Positions 36,838 through 47,039 are shown, counted from the first letter of the stretch. The stretch: 64,000 bases of DNA from Furfurilactobacillus milii (GCF_009864005.1 NZ_WEZQ01000019.1:1-64000); one strand, 5' to 3'. Numbers and translations are program-made. Notes: a model not told the origin generated them from the letters alone.

Positions 36838-36881
36838 ACACCATATATAGTTATCCACAGGATATACACATACTACATATT
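36838..36881 (+). promoter_or_regulatory. NrdR boxes flanking a DnaA box upstream of nrdDG
   Basis: ACACCATATATAGTTA (36838-36853) and ACACATACTACATATT (36866-36881) resemble the NrdR box ACACWATATWTWGTGT. Between them, TTATCCACA (36851-36859) is a perfect DnaA box. NrdR represses ribonucleotide reductase genes when dATP is plentiful. Confidence 0.65.
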
Positions 36882-36939
36882 GATTTAACGCTCGCAACCA
36901 GTATTATAAATACTATCATCAATAAAAGGTTGTGAGCGA

Positions 36940-39150
36940 ATGGAGAATGTTCAAATTACGAATCCCTTGGCAATATTAAAATTGTTGCCAGTTCAAAAAC
37001 GCGGCGGAGCAATGACTCAATTCTACCCCTATAAGATTGTGTTTGTCCTCCACAAATTGGTCAGTGATGAAGATTTAATTAACGAAATTGAACATGACCT
37101 TGTGAATGCACTGCACGATTTAGAGACTATTCCAACAGCAGAAATTCACCGAGTTTTACATAATAGCTTATTGAAACACGATCAAATGGAGGCTGCTGAT
37201 GCTTATGAGGCCTATTTTAAGCATGACCAGGATCAATTTGCAGCAGCGACCAGTGTTGAGGCTCGTATTCAAAGGTTGTTTAGTCGGGACGCGGACGTGG
37301 TTCATGAAAATGCGAATAAGGACAGTCATGTTTTTAACACGCAGCGTGACCTTGAGGCTGGTGCGGCGAGTCGAGCCATTGGTTTAAAAATGCTACCAGA
37401 TATTGTGGCTAAGGCCCATTTGCGTGGTGACATTCACTGGCATGATCTTGACTATTCACCAGTCACACCTGAGACAAACTGCTGCCTAATCGACTTCGAT
37501 GAAATGCTGGCGCATGGTTTTAAAATTGGTAACGCGTGGGTTTCATCGCCACATTCCATTCAAACAGCGACCGCTCAAATGTCACAAATCATTGCCAACG
37601 TTGCGTCACTTCAATATGGTGGGTGTTCGGCAAACCGAGTTGATCAGCTACTGGCACCATACGCGCAACTGAATTACGACAAGCACATGGCGGATGCTGA
37701 ACAGTGGGTCGCCGAAGACAAACGTGAAGATTACGCGCGTCAGAAGACGCAAAAAGATATTTACGATGCCATGCAGGCCTTGGAGTACGAAATCAACACG
37801 TTGTATTCGTCACAAGGGCAGACGCCATTTACAACGGTGAACTTTGGACTGGGAACCAACTGGATTGAGCGTGAAATTCAGCGGGCTATTTTACAGATTC
37901 GGATTAAAGGCTTGGGAAAAGAACACCGGACCGCAATTTTTCCGAAACTGATTTTTACTGTTAAACGCGGTCTCAACTTGAATCCACAAGATCCTAATTA
38001 TGATATTAAGCAATTAGCAATTGAGTGTTCAACCAAACGAATGTATCCAGATCTCTTGATGTATGACAAAATCAAAGCGCTCACTGGCAGTTTTAAGACG
38101 CCAATGGGGTGTCGTTCTTTTCTCCAAGGATGGAAAGACGAAAACGGCGTGGAGGTTAACTCTGGCCGCATGAACTTAGGTGTAGTGACCGTCAACTTGC
38201 CACGGATTGCGTTGTCAGCACACGGCGACAAGAAGCTGTTTTGGGATATTTTTGAAGAACGCATGGCCGTTTGTCATACGGCACTGGCTTACCGAATTGA
38301 GCGAACGAAAGAAGCTAAACCGGAGAATGCACCGTTACTCTACATGTATGGTGCGTTTGGCAAACGTCTTAAAGCGGACGACGACGTTGATGAGTTGTTC
38401 AAGAATGAACGGGCGACAATTTCACTTGGTTACATTGGTATCTATGAAGTGTGCACGACTTTCTATGGACCTAAATGGGAACATAATCCTGAAGCGCACG
38501 ATTTCGCTGAAAAGATTGTTGCCGCACTGCGCGAAAAATGTAATCAATGGGCAAAGGAAAGCGGGTATCACTATAGTTTGTATTCCACTCCAGCTGAATC
38601 GCTGACCGACACGTTTGCCAAGGATGACATTGAGAAATTTGGTAGGGTGGCTGACGTGACAGACAAAGAGTATTACACGAATAGCTTTCACTATGATGTT
38701 CGTAAACACCCGTCACCGTTTGAAAAACTGACGTTTGAAGAAGTCTTTCCAAAATATGCTTCAGGCGGTTTTATTCATTACTGTGAGTACCCGAACTTGA
38801 AGCAGAATCCTAAAGCTCTCGAAGTCGTTTGGGACTGGGCCTATGATCACGTCGGCTATCTAGGCACAAATACGTCTATTGACCAGTGCTTCAAATGTGG
38901 CTTTAAGGGTGAATTCAAAGCGACAGCTAAGGGCTTTGAGTGTCCACAATGTGGCAATCACGATCCGCAATATTGTGACGTGGTCAAACGGACGTGTGGT
39001 TATTTGGGCAACCCACAGCAACGTCCAATGGTTCACGGTCGTCACATTGAGATTACGTCACGAAAGAAAAACATGACTTCGGAGATGATTAAACATGCAG
39101 CAGCGTACGAAAGGACCAAACAATCCGACACCCAAAGAATGGCTCGCTAG
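36940..39150 (+). CDS. nrdD: Anaerobic ribonucleoside-triphosphate reductase
   Basis: 736-residue class III reductase that makes deoxynucleotides without oxygen by a glycyl radical. It has an N-terminal ATP-cone-like region and a catalytic barrel. The C-terminal zinc site has CFKC and CPQC. The radical Gly687 lies in RTCGYLGN. The start ATG at 36940 follows AAAGG. ATG 37012 is an alternative that would remove part of the N-terminal region. It overlaps nrdG by 56 bases and shares its NrdR-controlled promoter. The activase and formate-type chemistry are those of the family. Confidence 0.97.
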   Translation: MENVQITNPLAILKLLPVQKRGGAMTQFYPYKIVFVLHKLVSDEDLINEIEHDLVNALHDLETIPTAEIHRVLHNSLLKHDQMEAADAYEAYFKHDQDQFAAATSVEARIQRLFSRDADVVHENANKDSHVFNTQRDLEAGAASRAIGLKMLPDIVAKAHLRGDIHWHDLDYSPVTPETNCCLIDFDEMLAHGFKIGNAWVSSPHSIQTATAQMSQIIANVASLQYGGCSANRVDQLLAPYAQLNYDKHMADAEQWVAEDKREDYARQKTQKDIYDAMQALEYEINTLYSSQGQTPFTTVNFGLGTNWIEREIQRAILQIRIKGLGKEHRTAIFPKLIFTVKRGLNLNPQDPNYDIKQLAIECSTKRMYPDLLMYDKIKALTGSFKTPMGCRSFLQGWKDENGVEVNSGRMNLGVVTVNLPRIALSAHGDKKLFWDIFEERMAVCHTALAYRIERTKEAKPENAPLLYMYGAFGKRLKADDDVDELFKNERATISLGYIGIYEVCTTFYGPKWEHNPEAHDFAEKIVAALREKCNQWAKESGYHYSLYSTPAESLTDTFAKDDIEKFGRVADVTDKEYYTNSFHYDVRKHPSPFEKLTFEEVFPKYASGGFIHYCEYPNLKQNPKALEVVWDWAYDHVGYLGTNTSIDQCFKCGFKGEFKATAKGFECPQCGNHDPQYCDVVKRTCGYLGNPQQRPMVHGRHIEITSRKKNMTSEMIKHAAAYERTKQSDTQRMAR

Positions 39151-39676
39151 TGAGCACAGTTTGGATTATGTAGCGGACTATAAACCGTTTAACTTTGTTG
39201 ACGGGGAAGGGGTGCGTTGCAGCCTATATGTGAGCGGCTGCTTATTTCATTGTCCAGGCTGCTACAATGTGGCCGCACAGAACTTTCATTATGGGCATCC
39301 GTATACACAAGATCTAGAGGATCAAATTATCACGGATTTGAGTCAGGATTATGTCCAAGGCTTGACCCTGTTGGGTGGCGAACCATTTCTCAACACGCAT
39401 GTTTGCATTCAGCTGTGCAAACGAATTCGTCGGGAGTTTGGTCACAATAAGGATATTTGGTCATGGACCGGTTACAAGTGGGACGAGTTGCTGAAAGATT
39501 CTGATGACAAGCTTGAGTTATTGGCGTTGATTGATATTTTGGTTGATGGGCGGTTCCTTGAGTCAAAAAAGGACTTAACGCTGCAATTTCGTGGGAGTTC
39601 AAACCAACGAATTATTGATGTGCCGAAGTCGTTAGCTCAAGACAAGGTTGTGATTTGGGACAAACTCGTTCGTTAA
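39095..39676 (+). CDS. nrdG: Anaerobic ribonucleotide reductase activating protein
   Basis: 193-residue radical SAM activase that installs the glycyl radical on NrdD. The [4Fe-4S] motif is CLFHCPGC (Cys49, Cys53, Cys56). The NPTPKEWLA and ADYKPFNFVDGEGVR segments are family-typical, which supports the early start despite a 56-base overlap with nrdD. GGAG lies inside nrdD, 11 nt before ATG 39095. The unit ends at 39822-39873. Confidence 0.96.
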   Translation: MQQRTKGPNNPTPKEWLASEHSLDYVADYKPFNFVDGEGVRCSLYVSGCLFHCPGCYNVAAQNFHYGHPYTQDLEDQIITDLSQDYVQGLTLLGGEPFLNTHVCIQLCKRIRREFGHNKDIWSWTGYKWDELLKDSDDKLELLALIDILVDGRFLESKKDLTLQFRGSSNQRIIDVPKSLAQDKVVIWDKLVR

Positions 39677-39821
39677 TTGCTATGGTTATGTGCATGTTGA
39701 TTGGCAGCCGTGGTGGGCAAATATGCATATTTCTAGTGGAATCGGTTTATTGTTACCGTTTTGCAGTTTTTTCGACATACTTCACTTCAACGTTTGAGTT
39801 CCGTGAAAACGATTGGTCAAT

Positions 39822-39873
39822 AAAAACATTTCAAAAGCTAGAGGCTAAAATGGCTAGCTTTTGAAATGTTTTT
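39822..39873. terminator. Terminator of nrdDG
   Basis: A 19-bp perfect stem (39822-39840 with 39855-39873) begins with AAAAA and ends with TTTTT, so it may work on both strands. The 145 bases before it hold no gene I can support. Confidence 0.8.
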
Positions 39874-39916
39874 ATGTTTAAGAGGCCAGTTGGAAGAAGG
39901 AGTTAATTAAATGTCC

Positions 39917-39968
39917 TTGAAACCGCTTCCATCAAAAACTATAATGACTCTAGTAAAGTTTAGTAAAA
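39917..39968 (+). promoter_or_regulatory. galM promoter with cre and GalR operator
   Basis: TTGAAA (39917-39922) and TATAAT (39940-39945) are 17 nt apart. The cre TGAAACCGCTTCCA (39918-39931; one mismatch) covers the -35. GTTTAGTAAAA (39958-39968), like TTTTA-N-TAAAA sites below, is a probable GalR operator. Confidence 0.8.
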
Positions 39969-39986
39969 ATTGTGGAGGCGTCCTTT

Positions 39987-41030
39987 ATGAATTTTAGTCA
40001 GCAACCGTTTGGTAAATTAAGTGATGGTCGATCAGTCGACCAGTTAATTTTAAGTAATGATAATCAAGTGTCATTGCGTGTATTAACGTTAGGCGCCACG
40101 TGGCAAGGATTTGACGTGCCTGATGGTAACAATCGTAAGAATTTGTTGATCAGTTACGATCAACTCAAGGATTACGAAGCCACACCGTTTTATGTTTGTA
40201 AGACAGTAGGTCGGGTAGCTGGCCGGATCGGCCAAGCGACTTATGACATTGATGGGACGACTTATCACAGTGACCAAAACGAAAACAAAAACACGTTGCA
40301 CGGTGGTTTACATGGCTTTTCTGACCGTGTTTGGTGGGTTGTTGGTCACCAAGAGACGACTGATGCTGTTTCCGTCACGTTAGGAATTAGTGTTCAGGGT
40401 AGTGAAGATAATTTTCCTGGCGACATGGATGTTCTTGTGACCTATAGTTTGACGAACGCTAACCGGGCAACCTGGTCAATTACGGGTACGGCAACAGCTA
40501 AGACACTATTTAATCCTACGTTACACACATACTTTAATGTGACGGATAACGAAGCACTGACCACACAACAGTTGCACATTAATGGCAAGCAGCGCGTTTT
40601 GTTGAACAGCGAAAAAGTTCCTACTGGTGAACTCAGTGATGCTACCGGTACAGCCTATGATTTCAGTAAGACAGGGACTGTGACAGATCATTTGGCTCAG
40701 TTGAAAGAAGAAAACGGTGGCAAAGAATTCGACGATGCCTATCGTGTCAATGGGGATGAACATACCCCGATTGCAACGGTCAGTGACCCGGCTAGTGGCC
40801 GCGCTGTGGACCTATATTCTAGCCGGAATGGCTTAGTGATTTTTACGGCTGACCCACTAGCCTATGATAAGGACGAAGCTTATCAGGCTAGTCATCCTTA
40901 TACGGCCTTGGCCATGGAAGCACAGTGGCTACCAGATGCCATTCATCACGATGGCTTTGGCGATGTTGTGTTACCAGCAAATGCACCACAAACGTATAGT
41001 ATTAGTTATCAATATCGGGAAATGAAATAG
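39987..41030 (+). CDS. galM: Aldose 1-epimerase (mutarotase)
   Basis: 347-residue galactose mutarotase that converts beta-D-galactose to the alpha form used by galactokinase. The fold is a beta-sandwich. The catalytic His lies in NTLHGGLHGF and a second His in TLHTYFNV. The catalytic Glu region near the C-terminus, TALAMEAQWLPDAIHHDGF, is present. The frame opens at 39972, but ATG 39987 follows GGAGG 8 nt upstream. It is transcribed separately but next to the gal operon and under the same regulators. Its own terminator lies at 41047-41094. Confidence 0.95.
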   Translation: MNFSQQPFGKLSDGRSVDQLILSNDNQVSLRVLTLGATWQGFDVPDGNNRKNLLISYDQLKDYEATPFYVCKTVGRVAGRIGQATYDIDGTTYHSDQNENKNTLHGGLHGFSDRVWWVVGHQETTDAVSVTLGISVQGSEDNFPGDMDVLVTYSLTNANRATWSITGTATAKTLFNPTLHTYFNVTDNEALTTQQLHINGKQRVLLNSEKVPTGELSDATGTAYDFSKTGTVTDHLAQLKEENGGKEFDDAYRVNGDEHTPIATVSDPASGRAVDLYSSRNGLVIFTADPLAYDKDEAYQASHPYTALAMEAQWLPDAIHHDGFGDVVLPANAPQTYSISYQYREMK

Positions 41031-41046
41031 TTGAGTTAGGTTAAAT

Positions 41047-41094
41047 AACGTCCGTTTGATGTTCAGCAGTAGCTGATATCAAACGGACGTTTTG
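41047..41094 (+). terminator. Terminator of galM
   Basis: AACGTCCGTTTGAT pairs with ATCAAACGGACGTT around a CAGC/GCTG inner stem, followed by TTTT. Confidence 0.8.
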
Positions 41095-41123
41095 TTTGTC
41101 AGTTGAAAAAAGAGACTAAAAAA

Positions 41124-41257
41124 GTTTAGTAAAAATATTTATAAGCTATGAAACTGATTGGGCAGGCAAAACAACCGGTTGCATAGCATTTGTATACAAA
41201 ATCACATTGTTGAAACTTTTAGTAAAACTGTTATTATCGACTTTGAAATCGCTTACA
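41124..41257 (+). promoter_or_regulatory. gal operon control region: GalR operators, promoter and cre
   Basis: GTTTAGTAAAA (41124-41134) and TTTTAGTAAAA (41217-41227, a perfect TTTTA-N-TAAAA palindrome) are GalR-type sites. The second lies between TTGTTG (41207-41212) and TTATTA (41231-41236). A perfect cre, TGAAATCGCTTACA, follows at 41244-41257, where CcpA would block elongation. Confidence 0.8.
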
Positions 41258-41284
41258 TAACTATTTTATTTGGAGGTTAGCAAG

Positions 41285-41530
41285 ATGGCTGATAAGAATC
41301 AGAAAATCAAAATTGACCCTGATAAGTTTGCACGTGCGGTGCTGGGTGGCAATGCGCAACGCGAGGGCGAGGAAAACAAGTTGTACATCAAACGTCAATT
41401 GACGTTGTACCTTGAATCCGTTTTACTCGTGCAAGATTTCAACGGTTTGGAAGAAACATCATTCGACATGGCAAAAGAAAAGCAACGTAATGCCATTCTC
41501 GAAAAAGTCATTGAGCGTCGCTATAACTAA
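41285..41530 (+). CDS. Small protein at the head of the gal operon, unknown function
   Basis: 81 residues, soluble-looking, rich in Lys, Glu and Gln, with a predicted long helix in its second half (QRNAILEKVIERRYN). GGAGG sits 8 nt before ATG 41285. It is the first gene behind the GalR/cre promoter and 50 bases before galP, so it is co-regulated with galactose use. I recognise no family. A small accessory or regulatory partner of the permease or kinase would fit the position but is inference. Confidence 0.7.
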   Translation: MADKNQKIKIDPDKFARAVLGGNAQREGEENKLYIKRQLTLYLESVLLVQDFNGLEETSFDMAKEKQRNAILEKVIERRYN

Positions 41531-41580
41531 TTCGACAAACGAACGTTAAATTAGTCGAATGGAAAAAGGAGAACTTGAAA

Positions 41581-43014
41581 ATGAATCAAGTCAAACAATA
41601 TTTATCCTATGCGCTTGGGGCGTTTGGTCACGACGCATTCTATGCAACACTTAGCACTTATTTTGTTATTTTCGTTACTAGTCAATTATTTAGTTCAGGT
41701 AATCATGCAAATGATGCCAAGATGATCAGTGCTGTTACGCTTACCATGATGGTCATTCGGATTATCGAAATTGCATTTGATCCACTGATTGGTGGGATGG
41801 TTGATAACACGCGCACTAAATGGGGCAAATTTAAGCCTTGGTTAATGATTGGTGCGACCGTTAGTTCTTTGATGCTTATCCTGATCTTTACGGATTTTGG
41901 TGGCTTGACTGTTAACAAGCCAACGTTATATCTGATTCTCTTTGGAGTAGCGTTCGTGATATTGGATATCTTCTATTCGTTTAAAGATATTTCTTTCTGG
42001 TCAATGTTACCTGCCTTAACTGTTGATTCTGGTAAACGTGCTCGTTTTGGGACGATTGCCCGTTTCGGTTCTACTTTAGGTGCACAAGGTGTCGCTTTGG
42101 TTATCATGCCAACAGTCACTTTGGTATCTGGTTGGTTCGGTGGTGCAAGAGGTCAGCAAACCCAAATTGGTTGGGTTGGCTTCGCCGTTTTGATTGGTGC
42201 TGTTTCATTCTTAGGCGCTTTGGCAACCGCTTTGGGAACTAAAGAAGAAGATAACATCATTCGTGAAAACACTGAGAAGGTTGGGATTGTTGGAATCTTT
42301 AAGGTGCTCTTCAAGAATGACCAATTGATGTGGTTAGCATTGTCTTACTTTATGCTAGCATTCGGTTACGTTATCACTAGTTCATTATTCCTGTACTACT
42401 TCAAGTACGTTATGGGAAAGGCTGGATTATTCTCGCTAGAAGGTTTAGTAACTGCTATCTTAGGGATCATCTCGGTCATCCTGTTCCCATTCTTGGAATC
42501 ACTGATTAAACGGAAAGCAATTTATGTTGGCGGTATTTGCCTCATGTTAGTTGGCTACGTTGTCTTCATGTTTGCTGGCACTAATCTATTCTTAGTATTG
42601 CTTGCTATTTCGCTGATTTTCTTCCCTTACCCAATGATTTTCTTAGCTGCTTTAATGACAATTACTGATTGTGTTGAATATGGTCAATTACGTTTAGGAA
42701 CTCGTAACGAATCGGTTACTTTAGCGGTTCGCCCATTGTTAGACAAATTGGCCGGTGCATTTGCTAACGGTATTGTTGGTCTTGCTGCGGTTCACGCAGG
42801 AATGATTGGTAATGCTAAACCAAGTAGCATTACGGCTACCGAAATGCTTCATTTCAAGACTTACATTTTCTACGCACCAATGGCGATGCTTGTCATTGCC
42901 GCTGTTGTTTACTTAACAAAAGTTACCTTAACTGAAGCTAAACATGCTGAAGTTGTTAAGGAATTGGAAAAGAAGCTTGGTGCGGATTCAGAAGATATCG
43001 CCAAGATTAAGTAA
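41581..43014 (+). CDS. galP: GPH-family galactose/galactoside permease
   Basis: 477-residue glycoside-pentoside-hexuronide:cation symporter with 12 hydrophobic segments. The N-terminal MNQVKQYLSYALGAFGHDAFY and the loop DPLIGGMVDNTRTKWGKFKPW are characteristic of LacS/GalP. It ends after the membrane domain: the EIIA-like regulatory tail of LacS is absent, which favours a galactose-type permease. ATG 41581 has AAGGAG 8 nt upstream, and galK follows 44 bases after its stop. It is inferred to import galactose or a galactoside for the operon. Confidence 0.9.
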   Translation: MNQVKQYLSYALGAFGHDAFYATLSTYFVIFVTSQLFSSGNHANDAKMISAVTLTMMVIRIIEIAFDPLIGGMVDNTRTKWGKFKPWLMIGATVSSLMLILIFTDFGGLTVNKPTLYLILFGVAFVILDIFYSFKDISFWSMLPALTVDSGKRARFGTIARFGSTLGAQGVALVIMPTVTLVSGWFGGARGQQTQIGWVGFAVLIGAVSFLGALATALGTKEEDNIIRENTEKVGIVGIFKVLFKNDQLMWLALSYFMLAFGYVITSSLFLYYFKYVMGKAGLFSLEGLVTAILGIISVILFPFLESLIKRKAIYVGGICLMLVGYVVFMFAGTNLFLVLLAISLIFFPYPMIFLAALMTITDCVEYGQLRLGTRNESVTLAVRPLLDKLAGAFANGIVGLAAVHAGMIGNAKPSSITATEMLHFKTYIFYAPMAMLVIAAVVYLTKVTLTEAKHAEVVKELEKKLGADSEDIAKIK

Positions 43015-43058
43015 TTAAAATGCAGCAATAAAAAATGTTAAAAGGTGGTTTATACATT

Positions 43059-44228
43059 ATGGATGCAGCAAGTATTAAACAAGAATATCAAGATGCTTTT
43101 GATGTCGCACCACAGTCTGTTTTCTTCTCACCTGGCCGAATCAACCTGATTGGTGAACACACTGATTACAATGGTGGTCACGTATTTCCATGTGCGATTA
43201 CATTAGGCACATACGGCGCTGCTTCACCACGGACAGATACAACGGTTCGTTTGTACTCAGGCAACTTACCCAAGGATGGCGTGCTTACTTTTGATGTAAA
43301 CGACTTATCCTTCAACAAGGATTTTGGTTGGGGTAACTACCCAAAGGGGATGCTTTACGAACTAGCCAAGAAAGGTGCCAAGTTTGACCATGGCTTCGAT
43401 TTGTACGTTCATGGGAACTTGCCTGATGGCTCTGGTTTGTCGTCCTCAGCATCATTAGAATTATTGGTTGGTGTCATTGCCAAGAAACTTTACAACCTCG
43501 ACGTTGAACAGATGGACTTAGTTTATGCCGGTCAACAAGTCGAAAATGACTATATTGGGTTGAATTCCGGTATCATGGACCAGTTTGCAATTGGCATGGG
43601 TAAAAAAGACCAAGCCATGTTCCTAGACGTTAACACCATGAAATATGAATATTATCCGGTTGATTTAGGCGATAACGTTGTCTTAATCATGAACAGTAAC
43701 AAGTCTCATGATTTGGCTAGTTCGAAGTACAATGAACGTCGCTCACAGTGTGAAGAAGCATTGCGTCGCATTCAACAGGGGGTTGATGTGAAAACATTGG
43801 GTGATTTGACCAAAGAACAATTTGACCAAGCAACCTACCTAATTAACGATGCGACCTTGATCCGTCGGGCACGCCACGCTGTGTTTGAAAACCAGCGGAC
43901 AATTGATGCCAAACAAGCATTGGATAATCATGATTTAAAGACGTTTGGTCACCTTGTTAGCGCATCACACATCTCATTGCAGTATGATTATGAGGTGAGC
44001 GTCCCAGAACTCGACACGCTAGTTGATACTGCTTGGGCACAAGAAGGTGTTCTTGGTGCTCGGATCATCGGTGGTGGCTTCGGTGGTTGTGCAATTGCAA
44101 TCGTTAAACGCGACCAGGTTGATCATGTTAAGCAAGTTGTTGGCGACACGTACCTGAAGCGCTTTGGTTATGCAGCGGACTTTTACGTGGCTGAAATTGC
44201 CGATGGGACTCACGAAGTTACGGCATAA
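43059..44228 (+). CDS. galK: Galactokinase
   Basis: 389-residue GHMP kinase, the first step of the Leloir pathway, phosphorylating alpha-galactose at C1. Motif 1 is GRINLIGEHTDY (26-37), motif 2 is LPDGSGLSSSASLE, and motif 3 is GARIIGGGFGGCAIAI. ATG 43059 has AAAGGTGG 9 nt upstream; the earlier in-frame start at 43035 lacks a good site. galT starts 16 bases downstream. Confidence 0.97.
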   Translation: MDAASIKQEYQDAFDVAPQSVFFSPGRINLIGEHTDYNGGHVFPCAITLGTYGAASPRTDTTVRLYSGNLPKDGVLTFDVNDLSFNKDFGWGNYPKGMLYELAKKGAKFDHGFDLYVHGNLPDGSGLSSSASLELLVGVIAKKLYNLDVEQMDLVYAGQQVENDYIGLNSGIMDQFAIGMGKKDQAMFLDVNTMKYEYYPVDLGDNVVLIMNSNKSHDLASSKYNERRSQCEEALRRIQQGVDVKTLGDLTKEQFDQATYLINDATLIRRARHAVFENQRTIDAKQALDNHDLKTFGHLVSASHISLQYDYEVSVPELDTLVDTAWAQEGVLGARIIGGGFGGCAIAIVKRDQVDHVKQVVGDTYLKRFGYAADFYVAEIADGTHEVTA

Positions 44229-44244
44229 ACGTAGGAGTGACATT

Positions 44245-45711
44245 ATGGTAGAAGATGCAGTAGAGAATTTAATTAGCTTAGCTGTTCAGAATGGCGCAGC
44301 AGAACCGCTAGACCGGGTTTATTTGAGAAATCGGATTTTTGCCTTAATTGGTGATGAAATGGCTGTTGCCCTAGAGGGTGATGGGGTTGAAGCTATCAGT
44401 GAGGCACTGGTTAATGCGGCCGTGGAAAACGGTAAAATCGAAGATAACCAAACAGCCCGCGAACTATTGGATGCGCAGCTGATGGACTTGACAACGCCAC
44501 GACCAAGCCAGGTCAACGAACGTTTCTGGGAAGATTATCAGACTAGTCCTGAAGCAGCAACAAAGTATTTTTACGGCTTGAGTAAAGCCAATAACTACAT
44601 TAAAACAAAGGCAATTGCAAAAAACATTGTCTTCAATTCAGCAACAACGTTTGGTGACTTGGAAATCACGATCAACCTATCTAAACCGGAAAAAGATCCC
44701 AAAGCGATTGCGGCAGCCGCACACACAGTAGCGAGTGGCTATCCACTTTGTCAGTTGTGTTTGGAAAATGAAGGCTACCTAGGTCGCCTTGGTTATCCCG
44801 CACGAAGTAATCACCGGGTGATTCGACTTACGGTGGGGGGTGGTCCATGGGGCTTCCAATATTCACCATACGCATACTTCGGCGAACATGCGATTTTCCT
44901 CGATCAACAACATGTCCCAATGAAAATTAATCGGCAAACATTTACTAATTTGTTTGAGATTATTACGCAATTTCCACAGTATTTTGTTGGTAGCAATGCT
45001 GATTTACCAATTGTGGGCGGCTCTATGTTGAGCCATGAACATTATCAGGGTGGTCGGCACAACTTCCCAATGATGAAGGCGCCGATTGCTTCAACGTTTA
45101 AATTAGCTGATTATCCAGACGTTAAGTGTGGTGTTGTGAAATGGGCGATGTCGACAATTCGTTTGACTGGCACTAATCAGCAGAACGTCGCAGATGCCGC
45201 TGAACACATTCGTGAAGTTTGGAATCATTATGACGATCCAGCAGTTTCTGTAAAAGCATATGACGGTGAGACCCGACATCATACAGTTACGCCAATTGCT
45301 TATCGCGATGGTGATCAATTTGTTCTCGATATCGTGTTGCGGGACAACCAAACTTCCGCCGCTTATCCGGATGGCATTTTCCATCCCCACAAGGATGTGC
45401 AACACATTAAGAAAGAAAACATTGGTTTAATCGAAGTTATGGGCCGTGCAATTTTGCCTGCTCGTTTGAAGACCGAAATGCAAGAAGTTCAAAAATTCTT
45501 GTTGGATCAGCCAAACGACATGGCGGACTATCACCGTACTTGGGCAGAGGAGCTCAAGGAAAACAATACGGTTACGGATGATAATGTCGAACAAGTAGTC
45601 GACGATGCGATTGGTAAAGTCTTTGGTCGCGTTTTGGAGGATGCTGGTGTGTTCAAGTGGAATGCTGCTGGTCGTGAGGCACAATCTCGGTTTATTAAAG
45701 CGATTGAATAA
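44245..45711 (+). CDS. galT: UTP-hexose-1-phosphate uridylyltransferase, class II
   Basis: 488-residue Firmicute-type (class II, GalT2) galactose-1-phosphate uridylyltransferase, transferring UMP between UDP-glucose and galactose-1-phosphate. It lacks the HPHxQ motif of class I. Family stretches include CQLCLENEGYLGR, GGPWGFQYSPYAYFGEH and MLSHEHYQGG. The frame opens at 44164 inside galK, but ATG 44245 follows AGGAGTG. No galE is in the window, so UDP-glucose 4-epimerase must be elsewhere. Confidence 0.96.
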   Translation: MVEDAVENLISLAVQNGAAEPLDRVYLRNRIFALIGDEMAVALEGDGVEAISEALVNAAVENGKIEDNQTARELLDAQLMDLTTPRPSQVNERFWEDYQTSPEAATKYFYGLSKANNYIKTKAIAKNIVFNSATTFGDLEITINLSKPEKDPKAIAAAAHTVASGYPLCQLCLENEGYLGRLGYPARSNHRVIRLTVGGGPWGFQYSPYAYFGEHAIFLDQQHVPMKINRQTFTNLFEIITQFPQYFVGSNADLPIVGGSMLSHEHYQGGRHNFPMMKAPIASTFKLADYPDVKCGVVKWAMSTIRLTGTNQQNVADAAEHIREVWNHYDDPAVSVKAYDGETRHHTVTPIAYRDGDQFVLDIVLRDNQTSAAYPDGIFHPHKDVQHIKKENIGLIEVMGRAILPARLKTEMQEVQKFLLDQPNDMADYHRTWAEELKENNTVTDDNVEQVVDDAIGKVFGRVLEDAGVFKWNAAGREAQSRFIKAIE

Positions 45712-45735
45712 TATTTTGAATGTGTGGGAAGGTGA

Positions 45736-46734
<999 letters not shown>

Positions 46735-46759
46735 ACAGGACTAAAAGCAGATTTAACGC

Positions 46760-46895
46760 GGTTTGGCTTTCTTGGATAATACAAATGCGATGTTTATGGG
46801 TGGTTACCATGAGCATCGCATTTTTGTGTTAGATGGACAGATGTCAGTGTTATATTTCACGATTGCAGAAAAATTGTTTGTTGCGGTTTCACCGA
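46760..46895 (+). repeat. Terminator-bearing repeat, family 2, copy B
   Basis: It aligns with 30313-30445. The hairpin AATGCGATG (46784-46792) with CATCGCATT (46814-46822) is followed by T and terminates the gal operon. In copy A the same stem reads AATGCGACG/CGTCGTATT, so pairing is kept while bases change. Shared flanks include GGCTTTCT, GTTAGATG and TTTCACC. Confidence 0.75.
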
Positions 46896-46962
46896 ACTTT
46901 AAGTTGAAATATTATGTTCCAAACTCATTTTTATTTACCTGATGAATGTAAAACGAAAGTAA

Positions 46963-46991
46963 TAGACAGTTGTTATGAGGGCGCTTACAAT
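46963..46991 (+). promoter_or_regulatory. Promoter and cre of the acetoin reductase gene
   Basis: TAGACA (46963-46968) and TACAAT (46986-46991) are 17 nt apart. TGAGGGCGCTTACA (46976-46989; two mismatches to cre) overlaps the -10. Confidence 0.6.
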
Positions 46992-47039
46992 AACAATGTC
47001 TCAGTCACTTTAGACAAATCAGAAAATGAGGTATTTTTT

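Noticed and set aside
46914-47039. N-terminal extension of the acetoin reductase frame
   Set aside because: It contains promoter and cre sequence; ATG 47040 with GAGG gives the normal family start.
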